In this document: piece by piece, positions 36,835 through 48,096 of the stretch | Layout of the letters: every line of letters starts with the position of its first letter | Position numbering within the stretch: position 1 is the first letter of the stretch | NCBI GenBank assembly: GCA_024220505.1 | Contig: JAKZZE010000007.1 | Location: forward strand, 1,922,001-1,986,000 | Direction: 5' to 3' | From: Rhizopus arrhizus | Lineage: Eukaryota; Mucoromycota; Mucoromycetes; Mucorales; Rhizopodaceae | Length of the DNA stretch: 64,000 nucleotides | Notes under the pieces: generated by a model | Database searches by the model: none | Seen by the model: only the letters and a program-made list of their open reading frames with translations | What the model was told of the DNA's origin: nothing | Made by a program: the position numbers and the translations under genes

Positions 36835-38736
36835 TGAACAGAAATAGAACAGGCATACACTTTAATTCCCCCTCCCCCTTTTTTTTGTAAAATAAACATC
36901 ATCAAATTTACACTAAATTATCAACCGAAGAATAAACTGTTTGTTTAAAATAGATGTCAATCACTGATCTGCATGCAACCACATCTTTATTATTCGTGCT
37001 ATGTAAAAAAAAAAAAAAAAAAAAATCAAGATTTTGTGTTTGATCTTGTGAAATGATAGAATTCAGTCCGTCCATTGAATAAGGGACCTGCATTATGATA
37101 CAATCGAGCTGAATCTTGCTTCAAAAAATGTTCTTATGTTTTGTAAGTTTAATTTAATGGGAGATATTTGATATAAAAATACTTTAATTGTTGAAGCTTG
37201 CTTACTCTAATTTTATAGCACGCTATAAAAAATAAATAGAAATCTTATTTACAAATCCACACATGAATTTTTATGCTTAATCTCATCATGTTCTTTGTTT
37301 ATCACAGCATAAATTCATATTCGATTGGTTGGGAAAGATTGCGTTCATCTCGAGCTTTCAGAGCTTATTGGTTTCTATAGTTATTTCCGGTGGCAAATGA
37401 TCACTAAACAGCTATTGCAAACAGTAAAAAAAAAGAAATTATGATGGGGGTACTTTTGAGGAGGGTCTGATCGTTATAAAGTCAGTGTCCGTTGAGATCA
37501 AGTTATTTTATTGCTAGCTACAAGCCCTGCCTATAGGGCTAATTGTACTGATATTTGAACTGAACCTGTAACCAAATACAGATTACAACCATCTCACGTT
37601 CAAAACACACGGACAAGACAGTTCCTTTACAACAATCTATTTGTGAATGACTGGACTAAAATTTAGGCCAACTTATTGAACTGTTGCTTTTGTAAGTCAG
37701 TGACATATAGAGCTTACCAACAAGTTTCTAGAATATATTTATTTCACATTCTAGAAACTTGTTTAGTATTCTCATTCTGATATCTGTATCAATAACCAAC
37801 CAGAAAAGAGCAGATGTTTATTTATCAGAGTTTTTATATGGAACAGATAATAGAGTAAAGAGAACAGAAGGGAAATAGCTAAAATAACTTTTTAAAACTT
37901 GTCAACTTTGAGATTACCTAAATACTACAGCGTTGTATCTCAAAAAAGAGGATCATTTTTTCTGTTCCTGAACAAATTTTAATTTGTACTTGTTCTGTGG
38001 TGAAACAAGCAACCTGGGCATGAAAAGTCACTGCAAAATCGCACAGGTTACATGTAGTACAAAACACCAAAAGAGAGCACTTTGGATCATCATCAAGAAC
38101 CTAGAGGGTAATAAAGCCATACGGCTAGTGCTTGTCAAACCTACCACACATCACTTTGATGCTCATCTTGACTAAAGTAAGCAAAAATGAAACAATTCAA
38201 AAAAAAAAAATCAAGTTGGAACTTTTATCAAGCAAGAACTTGACTTTTCACTGTCATGAATCACAGGCCTATCCCTCTCTTGTCTTGTTGTAAATACCAT
38301 GAAAAGAAGGGAAAACTAAGCCTTTTCTATATCATGTTCATTTTTCATAAGCTCTGTCGAGGAATACTGACTCAAGTATAGAGAGACCGTTAGACAAGAC
38401 AGAAGGCTCACTCTTGGCATCGCTGAGGCTCGGAGAAAGATGACAAGTGAAAGATTCAAGGATCGTATTTTAAAAAATTGATTGGGGCCCATGTCTGAAG
38501 AGAGAAAAAGAGAGGCTGGTTTGGATGGTCTGATGCTAAACAAGGTCTTATTTGACTTGCTTTATATAAAAAAAAGTCTCATTGAATCTCAGATGGTTCT
38601 AATAAAACCAATATGCTGGGTAGATAGACCATGTCTAATTGCGGAAAGAGAGGAGTAAATGAACCAATCAGGAAACCATAAGTAACGTGGTATTTTTTTT
38701 TCTAATGTTTTCTTTCTTTTTTTTTTAAATCTAATC
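36835..38736. other. AT-rich intergenic region
   Basis: About 1.9 kb. A 23-nt poly-A tract is at 37003-37025. A short plus-strand frame (37984-38175, including HQKRALWIIIKNLEGNKA) could be an exon relic, but nothing supports it. No gene or RNA is otherwise recognised. It contains the hairpin listed separately at 37719-37763. Confidence 0.4.
37719..37763. repeat. Perfect 16-bp inverted repeat (stem-loop) with TTCTAGAA core
   Basis: AACAAGTTTCTAGAAT at 37719-37734 is exactly reverse-complemented at 37748-37763, with a 13-nt AT loop between. Each arm contains the palindrome TTCTAGAA, which matches the alternating TTC/GAA units of heat-shock elements. It could be a cruciform, a terminator-like RNA hairpin or a protein site. 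The nearest intact gene is about 970 bp away. Confidence 0.7.
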
Positions 38737-39186
38737 ATGATGCCAATGACTATACCTAATAATAATAACATTAATATAAACTATAACCATAATAATACGC
38801 ATCCTTATAGCTCTTCTTGTGGGTATTGTCTGGATAATCTTTTTATAGAAGAAGAACAACCATTTCAATATAACTATTTAATCCATTTACTGACTGCACC
38901 AGACATAAAGACTTATTTGTCAACAACTAGTATAACAGAAGATGTCTATGCCTTACCAATTCATATTCAAATATTGATTAGTGAAGCAAAAGAAGAAATT
39001 ATATCCAACTCGATATCACAAAAGACGACAAACACGGCACAAACAAGGTTAGAACGTTTAAAGACTTTTGTTTGGCAAAGATCCAATGGTGATATTGCTA
39101 ATTTAATGTCCACTTTGGTTGAATTAATGTCAAATGAAGATTTAATAATAAACATTTTTAATCTATTTCTTGTATGTACCTTTTAG
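38737..39186 (+). CDS. Hypothetical protein, 149 aa
   Basis: Intronless frame beginning MMPMTIPNNNNININY after a pyrimidine-rich leader. An Asn-rich start is followed by a C-x2-C (SSCGYCLDN) and a helical region (PIHIQILISEAKEEIISNSI, then RLERLKTFVWQRSNGDIANL). The last residues (FNLFLVCTF) are read through a GTATGT sequence, so the true C terminus could differ if an intron starts there. It lies 154 bp upstream of ARPC5 on the same strand. The composition is protein-like, and no family is recognised. Confidence 0.6.
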   Translation: MMPMTIPNNNNININYNHNNTHPYSSSCGYCLDNLFIEEEQPFQYNYLIHLLTAPDIKTYLSTTSITEDVYALPIHIQILISEAKEEIISNSISQKTTNTAQTRLERLKTFVWQRSNGDIANLMSTLVELMSNEDLIINIFNLFLVCTF

Positions 39187-39340
39187 CAGATAAACTCAAA
39201 CGGAGTCAAAAACTCATTTCATTCGGTATCAATTACAATCCCGCTCTTCGTTCCCCCCCCCCAAATTATGATTGACGTAGTTCAATTCAGATTTATCCTT
39301 TCTTTTTTTTTTTTTTTTTTTCCTTTTTCACGTTAAAAAC

Positions 39341-39969
39341 ATGTCTTGGCGTAAAATTGACATTGACCAATATGATGAAGATGCCTACACAGAGGATGAG
39401 ATTCTTGCCGAGTTTGAAACTGGCTTGAGTACCGAACAAGTCAATTCGGCTACTCACACACGCAATACAGACGTTCGTAATTTGCTTTCAAAGTAAGCCC
39501 TACTGTCATCTTCACAACACACCTTGACTAATTCTTTTTTCTTAGAGGAGACATGAATGGCGCGTTAGCCTGTGCCTTACAAGACCCTCCTTACGGACGT
39601 CATCTCGAGAATGCAAAGGTAAGAAAAATAAAGAATGGTGAGAAAAGTGAACTGATACTGCTCACAGGCTGAAAGCACAAAGATGGTAACAGAGGTCTTG
39701 AACATGTTTAGAGCCGCTGATATTGCTGATATTGTGAAATCTCTTAATCCTGAACAGCAAGATGTATTGATGAAGTATCTTTATGCAGGCTTGGGTAAAC
39801 CCGAGTTATACAATTCAAGCGTGCTGCTGACTTGGCATGAAAAGGCAAGGAATTTTAAAAGAGAGAGAGAGATCAAAGAATTGACCTTTTTTTTTTTATT
39901 TAGTTGACAGAAGTTGCTGGAAATGGTTGTATTGTTCGTGTCATGACCGATAAACGTACTGTCTTTTAA
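39341..39969 (+). CDS. ARPC5: Arp2/3 complex subunit 5 (p16-Arc)
   Basis: Four exons (39341-39492, 39546-39618, 39668-39844, 39904-39969) give 155 residues. Family signatures are MSWRKIDIDQYDEDAYTEDE at the start, then GDMNGALACALQDPPYG and VDIVKSLNPEQQDVLMKYLY-type sequence (here ADIVKSLNPEQQDVLMKYLY), and a terminal GCIVRVMTDKRTVF. It is a small alpha-helical subunit of the actin-nucleating Arp2/3 complex at cortical actin patches. The third intron (39845-39903) must use a GC donor (AAG|GCAAGG), because no GT lies near the junction; the acceptor is a normal TTTAG. The stop is 42 bp from the convergent CDK11 stop, so the 3' ends probably overlap. Confidence 0.95.
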
Positions 39970-40011
39970 ATTACTTATTCCCCTCCTCTTTTTACATAAA
40001 CATTTGCTTTT

Positions 40012-41488
40012 CTATCCCAATTTTAATCTAAATCCTGCCGTATCTGATTGACCACCAAAAATAGTGCCTTCTAAACCTGCATCTTCATCATGTTTACCAT
40101 GAGCAGCAGCGGGTGCTGAAGGACTGAAGGCACGCTTTCTATTGATATAAAGATGAGTAAAAAAAAGATTTATCTTTTAACCGTCTTACTTGTGTCCTGA
40201 TCCTTTGGATGGCCAGGTAGGAAAGAGAGCAGGGTCTTTTGGTGCTGGAGCTTCAGTAAAATAAGGATGTTTTAAGGCTTGTTCGGCTGTGATACGTTTG
40301 GCTGGATCATACGTTAGAAATTTGGATAGCAAGTCCAAGCCAGCTTGGGTCAAGTTTGTAAATTTACTTCTCAAATTGCTATATCTAGGACAAAGTGTTG
40401 ACGATTGACTTTGGCGTATATATAAAAAAAAAGACTTACGGTTGATAGATGGGAGATATATTCTTTGCATGTGGAAGTTCTGAATAACCTGGCCAAATCT
40501 CTTCACTAGGGCTTCCTAATAACTTGAATATCTAGAAAAAGATGAGTGAGTTGAGAGAGAGATAGGTCCTAGTGTGATTTACCCTGTCCAACTGATCCAG
40601 TTCACTTCTTCCTGGCAAGAGTGGTTCATTATTCAATAGCTCTGCAAAAATACACCCAACGGACCACATGTCAATAGCCGTCGTGTATTCTTTTCCACCT
40701 AGTAACAGCTCAGGAGCTCGATACCATAATGTCACTACTAATTGTGTCATGTGGCCCATCGGACTACCATATTTCCTTGCAAGTCCAAAATCAGCGACTT
40801 TGATCTCTCCACGATTATTCAATAATAAATTACTTGTTTTTAAATCACGATGAATAACCCAATTGTCATGCATGAGAGCAACTGCAGAGAGTAATTGAAT
40901 CATGAGTGTTTTGATTTCTGATTGTAAAAAGGGTGCTCGCATGTCTTGCATCAGTCCTTTTAAATCATGTTCAATAAAGTCCATTACAATAAACACTCTA
41001 ACAAGCAAAATGAGTACATGAACTAGAGGATAAATAGAAGAGAGAGAGGGGGGGAGTACTTACTGATCCATATGATTTCCCATGACAATCTCGCGTACAT
41101 TGACAATATTGGTATGTTTTATATTAACCAAAGCGTGAATCTCTCTTAAACTCGTCACAGGAAATCCACCTTGGGTCAGTTGAAGTTTCAACTTTTTGAG
41201 TGCAACAATATCTCCAGTCTCTTTATCTCTTGCTCTGTAGACGATACCATAAGAGCCTTCTTCGATATGATTCAAACGTTCATAACAATCCACATGTCGA
41301 CATTCACGTAAATAAGGATACGCTGTCTGTACCGGTCTTTTCGGTCGTGATACGCTTTCTTCTGGTTCTGACTGTCTTTCTACCTTTGGCTTGTTTTGCT
41401 TTCTTTTCTTTGTATTTTTCTCTTGCTTTTCTTCTTTTGTGTCATCTTCATCCGATAACCATCTCGATTTTTTAATTGTTTCAGACAT
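40012..41488 (-). CDS. Cyclin-dependent kinase, CDK11 (PITSLRE) type
   Basis: Five exons (41488-41064, 40997-40583, 40531-40440, 40384-40190, 40138-40012) give 417 residues. A charged N-terminal extension ([19 protein letters not shown]) precedes the kinase domain: glycine loop [20 protein letters not shown], lysine in VALKKLKL, cyclin-binding helix as PVTSLREI (PITSLRE in animals), catalytic [21 protein letters not shown], and the T-loop leading to [18 protein letters not shown]11 pairs with L-type cyclins and acts in transcription, pre-mRNA splicing and mitosis. The extension is much shorter than in animal CDK11. The C-terminal tail ends [13 protein letters not shown], close to the family C terminus. 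Confidence 0.92.
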
Positions 41489-43050
41489 GAAAGAATTATT
41501 TTTATTTTTATTTTTCTTCTCAGTTGACTTTTTTTTTTTTTTTTTAATCTTTCACACACAAACGCGCTATATTTTGACAGAGAAGAAAATAGTTGTATTT
41601 GGATGATATCATCGAGGCACGACCTTTAGAGTAAAGACAAAAGGGAAATTGAAAGGGCTGTGAGACCCTTGTGTGTAATTAGAGATAATCTAATCATGCT
41701 ATTATCAGACTCGTCTTTATTATATTATTTTTTTTCTTTAAAAAAAGATGTTCACTATCTTTTCAAGTACTCTAGTAACCGACAAAGGAGATTAAGAATC
41801 TTGGTTGCTATTTCTTTGTTGTTAAATATAGCCCAAAAAAGGAACTTTTTTTCTTTCTCGTTTCAAAATAACCTCTTTCTAAAAGGTCATCGAACCTGAT
41901 TCCAACTGTAAAGTAGGATGATGCGACACTAAAATGACGATGATATCACTCTTTTACTAAGAATGGGCAAAATATATAATTTAATCTGTTCAAAAATAAA
42001 CATCAAACGCTCCGCATCTCTCTCATGACAATGTTTAATATATCTTGGTTTGATTATGAATTTTGTACAACGTTTGAAAAAGCTTCTTTTTTTTTTTTCT
42101 CCTTGAATGAATTCAGTCAAGATGAGCTCACTGACATATTTAATATAAAAACTAGCCTAAAAAAGAAGACAAACATCAAGGATGAAACTTGTTGTATGTA
42201 TCACACAACTGGTGACTTGATATTTTGTATAAACCAAGCTATACACATACATATTCGATTGATGTCATTTTGAAGAGAAAGAATCGATTGTTCTTAAAGA
42301 CAGTTTTCATTTAGAAAGTTGATATCAATTCACATAATTTGATTCATCATCATTTAAGCATGCATTAATCAAAGAGCTTAAATCATTTTAGTAAATGCCC
42401 CTCTCTTTTATTTTAACAAGGAAAACATGTAATACAATCTCAATTTTATTAGAGACGCAATAGTAGACTTATTTTAAAATGTATCTGTACATATGTCTTG
42501 GTCTAATCTTTTATTCTTTTTTCATTTATGATTATTATCCTACGTTGATCGTGATAGGATTACATGTCATTTTGCATTATTGTTTAAACAAGCTATATTT
42601 CATCATTATTCTATAATTTATTTTACATGTTTCATCCCCTAAATCATTTGCTTTAAAGTAAAATATTCTAATATAAAAAGTAAAAATATAAATTATCATA
42701 TGCTTCAAGTTTGTTTCAAAATTCATCCTCTTTTAAAATTCATTCTATTTCTTTTTATGGTGTCATAACAAAGAAAACAAAATTAATTTGATTTTACTAT
42801 TAGCACAAGTCAAAACAAATCTATTTTATTTCAATTTTAATCTATCAGTCATCCCATCAATACCTTCTTGATTCCTTTCTATGGTTTGGGACTGAGTTAT
42901 AAAAAAGGGAAATGAAGAGGACAATTAATGTCGGAATATAAATTTAACAATGTGTGTACTCTATAAAAAGTATGAATCTCAACTATTTTTTTTTTTATTC
43001 TTTCTTTCTTCATTTCCCTTTTTATTTTCTCCATTTTTTTCAATTGTATA
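41489..43050. other. AT-rich intergenic region between divergent genes
   Basis: About 1.56 kb. Near the CDK11 start is a T-tract at about 41529-41546. I see no gene; frames such as 42025-42273 have no family resemblance. The right end carries the TATA box of the next gene. Confidence 0.45.
42962..42968 (+). promoter_or_regulatory. TATA box of the 43051 ORF
   Basis: TATAAAA lies about 83 bp upstream of the ATG at 43051. Between them is a long pyrimidine-rich stretch, typical of transcription start regions in these fungi. Confidence 0.5.
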
Positions 43051-43380
43051 ATGTCACCTAATCAATCCATATCTGGTTTATTTCAAGAATTATTCACAAG
43101 CAATAAAAAACCGAATGAAGAATTTGAAGGAAGTGACTTTAAGCGACTGTTACATAAAAACAAGAAATCGCCTTCTAATTATTCCATCTCCTCTATGGCC
43201 AGTGGCAGCAGTTCAAGGATACACAAAGATTCACCCGATTATAACTCAATCATCTACTTGAATCATTCACCTGCTAAAAGACGATTCAATCTCTTTAGTC
43301 TGTTTGGTCAACATGAAGATAGATATTTTAATTCAAGTAGAGATGAATTAAGTAAAGACATGTTCCCTAATGCATCATGA
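43051..43380 (+). CDS. Hypothetical small Ser-rich protein, 109 aa
   Basis: Intronless frame starting MSPNQSISGLFQELFTSNKK. It is polar and rich in Ser, Lys and Asn, with a basic middle (RLLHKNKKSPSNYSISSMAS) and a short motif AKRRFNLFSLFGQHEDRYF near the C terminus that could be a helix or a nuclear signal. It has a clear TATA box and pyrimidine leader, and a poly-A signal-like AATAAAAAAAA about 45 bp after the stop. It is probably a genuine small gene; the function is not recognised. Confidence 0.6.
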   Translation: MSPNQSISGLFQELFTSNKKPNEEFEGSDFKRLLHKNKKSPSNYSISSMASGSSSRIHKDSPDYNSIIYLNHSPAKRRFNLFSLFGQHEDRYFNSSRDELSKDMFPNAS

Positions 43381-43796
43381 TGTATAGTAACACAACCCCC
43401 TTTCTTTCTATTTTTGTATAAAAATGAAATAAAAAAAAATTCCCCTTGAGGCATGTTTTGATTTAAATTTACAAAAATAGTAAAATTATAATCGTCATTC
43501 ACACCATTTTACAACAAGACTTCTTTTTTTAGAGAGAAAAAAGAACCTTGCTTATTCATCACAAGTATAAATAGTACATATACAATGATTATCATGTGAA
43601 CAATGACAGGAATAGGTTACACACTTCATTCTTGACAGTGAAACAAATAAATCAGCTCATGTCACTCTCAAAGAATAAACAAAGCTCCTTAAACCAATAA
43701 AAGAGTTCAAGGAGATCTTTAGAAGAGTAAAGGGATCATGAACACCAAAAAAAAAAGTTTGATTTGAAACGTTATTATGACTGTGGGTATAATACA
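43381..43796. other. Intergenic region between convergent genes
   Basis: About 415 bp, AT-rich, holding the 3' ends of the small ORF and the MFS gene. No other feature is visible. Confidence 0.45.
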
Positions 43797-45527
43797 TTAA
43801 GCTTCTTGATCATCCGATACTTTTTCAGTTGGATAAATAAAGAAAGCCAATAAAGCAGCCATACCCGCCAAACCAGCGCAGAAAAAGAAGGCTAAATAAG
43901 GCATGGTCGAAACAGAGGCACTGTAGATGGCATTGATCACCACTTGAGATAAAATATCTATCAAACCAAGGTGAGAAAAATAAAGCAGGACAGGCTGCAC
44001 TTACTCGCAAAGGCTTCCAGGGTAGCCATCGCTCCCCACAATTCACCTAGTTCAGAGCGATCGACAAGGAGCGTGGCCAGGGAGCGAACAGACGGAGCGG
44101 CCAAGACGGCGAATCCTTGCAAGACACCAGTGATCGTGTAGGCTGTACTGGTGGTCACCAGACCAAAGGCGATCATGGCCACCGTTTCGGCTGTAAGACC
44201 GGCCCGAATCAGCCAGGTGTCCAAGAGGATGCTGCGTCGGATGTCCTTGACAGAAGACCATCGGGCGACGATGATCGGGACAAGACAGACGACGATCAAG
44301 AGACGGGTGAAGGAAGCAAGACTGATGAACAGTCCACCCTCATAGGCCGTCCAACCAAACTGGAGCATGCCGTACAGAATGACCGGTGGCATGAGAAGCA
44401 TGGTGATGACAAGGTGAATGACGGCCAGGATCAAAAGGGCCCATCGGTTGGCATGCTGCGGAGGTGTACGATAAAAGATGGCAAAGGCCGAAAACACATT
44501 CACTCGCTCCCACAAGCTCTGTCTGGGCTTTTCCTTGTCGCTGCCCACCTCTTTGGATTCTGGCAACACAAAGGTCACATAGAGCAAAAAGCCGACGTGG
44601 ATCAAGATGGCCATGTAAAACACATGAGTGACCGTGCCCGTCTGTTTGATCAAGAACGAGCTAAAGGAAGGTCCTGCTCGCATTAGATTAGTCACTGAAA
44701 AAAAAAAAAAGTAGGAATCAACCCATTACCTAACGTCGTGCCCAAGTAAATGGCGGCAATCATTCGACCAAACATAAGTGTTCTGTTGAAATCGTTAGCA
44801 TGCATCCCCTTCCTTTCGAATTTTTATTTTACCTATCGTTGGCCGTCGTACAATCAGAAAGATATGCATTCGCCGTCGAAAACAGAACGGATTCACCTGC
44901 CAACAAGCCACGAAGGATGGGTCCGAGGTAGAGCAAAAAGACATCAAAGGTCTTGTAAAATTTCAATGTCAGCACTATACCGGAGTAAAAAAGGATACCA
45001 CCCAGCATCGAGATTTGCATAACGCATCGGCGGCCTCGACGGTCTGACAAAACACCATAGTAACTGGCCAGTAAGAGAGCTAGAGATGACGAGATTATGA
45101 TACGATTCCTCACTTTTTATTATTTACCAGATACACAGCCTAAAAACATAATGACTGCTTGAGTCTCTGAAACGAGCGATTGCACTTCAGGAATATTGCA
45201 TTGATCCAGTGGAATATCAGAATCATCGGCCGATCGTTCTTCATAGTATCTAATTGGCATGTTCACCATGGGAAAATAAAAACAGTATTTTTTTTTTACT
45301 TGTAGCAAAAGATGATAGAAAGAACTTGGACAGTAGGAGCAATAATGGACCTAACGAGAATTTAAGAATAAAGGAGAATGCATCAATGATCATCCTTCCT
45401 ACCCGAATGAAAAGGCAAGAGCAAAGATGGGTATAATGATATACCAAGGAGATGGTTTGGATAAAGCAACTTCTTTTTTAAAAGATAGCAAAGGTCTTGT
45501 TTCTTCTATTGTCTGTTCAGCTTCCAT
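43797..45527 (-). CDS. Major facilitator superfamily transporter
   Basis: Seven exons (45527-45403, 45350-45300, 45249-45128, 45079-44833, 44782-44730, 44694-44005, 43957-43797) give 482 residues. It starts MEAEQTIEETRPLLSFKKE. Hydrophobic segments are consistent with about 12 membrane helices. The loop between helices 2 and 3 holds the MFS signature YYGVLSDRRGRR, and a CNIPEVQ sequence sits in the first extracellular-type loop. The middle loop is charged (PESKEVGSDKEKPRQ). All introns are short (about 36-71 nt) and in phase. The first loop and overall pattern are reminiscent of SLC46/tetracycline-type carriers, but the substrate cannot be told. It begins 227 bp from the inverted-repeat element on its right. 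Confidence 0.88.
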
Positions 45528-45753
45528 TTTACAAGGAAAAAGAAAGATAAGAAATTCAATGTGAAACTCGATTATTTGTAATTGTCGTAGTACGCGATTC
45601 AACTGAGATTCAAAGCATCCTTGGTTTTAGTTGACGAATTGTCTGTGTACTATCTGCAGGTCGTTGAATGAAAATGCAGGGTTCTCATCTTGTCAAGGTC
45701 TTTATGGTAATTGTCAAGTACTCTCTTGTCACAATAAAGATGAAATCAGCATA

Positions 45754-45901
45754 CAGTCTGCTCATCCTCTTTTTTTTTTCTTTTGTAAAAGATGTTTATT
45801 CAGGTGCTATCATCTGATGTACATTATATAAAACTTTACTACTCACCCTTAATTGGACACTTGTCTGAAAATTTGAGCACTTTTTTGAGTCTGGGTTGGT
45901 C
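45754..45901 (+). repeat. Left terminal inverted repeat of the 900-bp element
   Basis: It begins CAGTCTGCTCATCC after TA and contains a T-tract followed by TTTTGTAAAAGATGTTTATT. It pairs with the right repeat through GAGTCTGGGTTGGTC at its inner end. Confidence 0.8.
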
Positions 45902-46061
45902 CTAGAAAAAAATATTAATTTGAGATTCATTATTTAAAGAATAATTTAAGTCAATGCTCTTAAATAAAATACACTTTTCTATGCTTCTCAAAGTTGACAA
46001 TGTAAGTAATAATACACTTTGATACTAACAGGATTAACCGCGAGAAGGTGAAAGTATAAAT

Positions 46062-46464
46062 TCAAGGAGTGTTTGTTGAGTTAGGAATGAAAATGGCATT
46101 ATCATTATCGTCAATCTCAAAGTCAACTTTGATGGAGCTTTTGTGTATTTTTTTTTTTTCACGCCCACTATACGTACGAAAAAAATAAGTGAACCCAACA
46201 ACCTGCATATCTCTGATTGTTATCGACTGCCTTACAAAGTGCCCTAAACATGTCATGCATTACTTTTGGAGCTTTCAAATCCAATTCTATCAACATTGTT
46301 GTACTAAAATCATTGGCGTCTATACCAGCTTTTCCACAGGCATATTCCAAGCCATTGCTACTATCACAAACAACTAAATCGCACCGTCTGACGTTTTTTT
46401 TTCTTGCTATATTTTCGATCGAGCAATCTTTGTTTTTTTCTATATGCAGAAGATACAGAACCAA
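46062..46464 (-). pseudogene. Decayed gene fragment inside the inverted-repeat element
   Basis: On the minus strand a 98-codon frame reads VVCDSSNGLEYACGKAGIDA, then APKVMHDMFRALCKAVDNN. A neighbouring frame continues SSIKVDFEIDDNDNAIFIPN. These look like pieces of a host-type protein rather than a transposase, and they lack a coherent start, splice structure or stop. I suspect the segment is a captured fragment of a multicopy gene family, but I cannot name the family with confidence. Confidence 0.4.
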
Positions 46465-46481
46465 TTCAAGCTCATTTTCTT

Positions 46482-46653
46482 GACCAACCCAGACTCAAAA
46501 AAAGTGCTCAACTGGATTTAAAACCCCGACTAATCTTTTCAGACAAGTGTTCAATTGAGGGTGAACAGTAAAGTTTATCTAATGTACATCAGATGATGGC
46601 ACCTGAATAAACATCTTTTACAAAAGAAAAAAAAAAAGAGGATGAGCAGACTG
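46482..46653 (-). repeat. Right terminal inverted repeat of the 900-bp element
   Basis: Read on the minus strand it begins CAGTCTGCTCATCC and follows the left repeat base by base for about 115 nt. An extra segment not in the left repeat follows, then alignment resumes to the same inner end. The TA at 46654-46655 completes the target duplication. Confidence 0.8.
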
Positions 46654-47341
46654 TAAAAGGAAATTATGCTTTATCTGAACCCATCGTGAAAGGTTCACTT
46701 GTCCCATGAACTTTTTTTTTTTTTTAATGGAAAAACTATTCCGCTCAATGCAATTGGCCAAGTACGCTTTAGGCAATGAGGTAACAGAGGATTAAAAGCA
46801 TGAAACACAGAAAAGGAAAAGAGATGACCATACCAACACTGCACATCCCCTTCTCTCTTATGATATCATCAGTCATTGATAGGAATATGATATCAGTATG
46901 AAAATATTCAACATACACAAAATGCAGACATGTTAAATATAAAGTACTTGTATCAAAAAACAAACTTTTCAGAACATCATTTTCCAAGATCACTCCACTA
47001 CCACCATCTACAACTGGTAAATATGAATCTCTTGAAGACCACAAAACAATGCTACTGACACCTTTTTTTTTTAAAAAAAAAAGAAATGAATTTGCACATC
47101 AGGACAGTTTTTTAAGCTAATAAACGCACTTTAAGCTCCAATGGGCACAGGATGTTGTTATACCCAAATGGCTCAAACTCATTTAATAAAATACAGAGTG
47201 GCAAAGGATTCCTTTTGGGTCAAGAGGAAAAAACCAAGATAGCGTAAAGGAGTGGGTGGCTTTTGTTCATCCGTTTGAAAAAAGGAAGGTTCAGATGAGC
47301 ATTCGAGAGAAAGGAACTGATAGTGTCAAATAGCCTCAACC
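46654..47341. other. Intergenic region
   Basis: About 690 bp. Poly-T and poly-A runs meet at about 47063-47083 and could pair. No gene is supported. Confidence 0.4.
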
Positions 47342-47704
47342 TCAGAAAGCAAGTGACAGAACGTATACCAGACAAGAGACCGGGCGTGCTTGATCGAATC
47401 TCGCTTGGATAGGCTGACTTTCATCACTCAACTCCAGATCAGCAGATGTCCGTGTTCCAATCGTCCTTTCTGCATCATGGTATGTTTATCGATCAGTCTC
47501 TAAAAAGTATTCGACACTGACACCAGCTCCTTTACAAAGCCAGCATGCGCCCAGCGGTCGGCGTTCGAAGAAAGCTTGCTTGCAATTCGACAAAGAATCT
47601 TTAGAAGAAAGCGCTGCTGCTTGCAAATACATTTGTGGTGCTTGTTGGTACACTATGGATATGTGACTATGCGGCTTGTAGTAGATTGTTTGCTTGTAAG
47701 ACAT
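47342..47704 (-). CDS. Small hypothetical ORF with open frame beyond its stop
   Basis: The minus strand encodes 72 residues from 47704 to a TAA at 47488-47486. It begins MSYKQTIYYKPHSHISIVYQ and contains FFERRPLGACWLCKGAGVS with a C-x2-C pair. The same frame stays open after that single TAA for about 47 more codons (GTRTSADLELSDESQPIQAR) to a TGA at 47344-47342. The region is clearly more GC-rich and protein-like than its flanks. Either the short form is the real product, or the locus is a pseudogene with one nonsense change, or the TAA lies in an unrecognised intron. The feature spans the whole open region. No family is recognised. Confidence 0.4.
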
Positions 47705-48039
47705 TTTTTGGACAATCGATCATTCAAAAGACGTTGATGGTTAAAAGCTTTCTGAATACATGCGTTATCTCTCTATTCAGCCACTTCTTGCTTTGATAAT
47801 ATCGTTAATTTCTAGGAATTTCATTCCAAAAGAGCAGACTCCTTTCAACTTCTTTAGATCAGCTACTTGTATCTTTGGTTTGTGTAAAGCAGCCTGGGTA
47901 CGAGATAAAATTGTATATGATAAAGTTTTTGCTGTTCTTATTTATCATTGTTTCCTAGATAAAAAAAATATATGCATTGGATCGACTGCTTTGTAAATGA
48001 TGTTTTTCAACAAATAATGCCTGCATAACACGAAAAGTA

Positions 48040-48096
<57 letters not shown>

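Larger units (their letters stand above)
45754..46653. mobile_element. 900-bp inverted-repeat element with TA target duplication (Tc1/mariner-like, non-autonomous)
   Basis: The element is bounded by terminal inverted repeats that begin CAGTCTGCTCATCC and is flanked on both sides by TA. The left repeat covers 45754-45901 (148 bp) and the right 46482-46653 (172 bp; it has an insertion of about 22 bp). They match over most of their length with scattered substitutions. CAGT ends and TA duplication are the hallmarks of Tc1/mariner-type transposition. The interior has no transposase; it carries a decayed coding fragment (46062-46464). The element must be mobilised in trans and is now probably fixed. 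Confidence 0.78.

Noticed and set aside
37984..38175. 63-codon plus-strand ORF as a small gene
   Set aside because: No start context, no neighbouring exons and no recognised motif; kept only as a comment in the intergenic entry.
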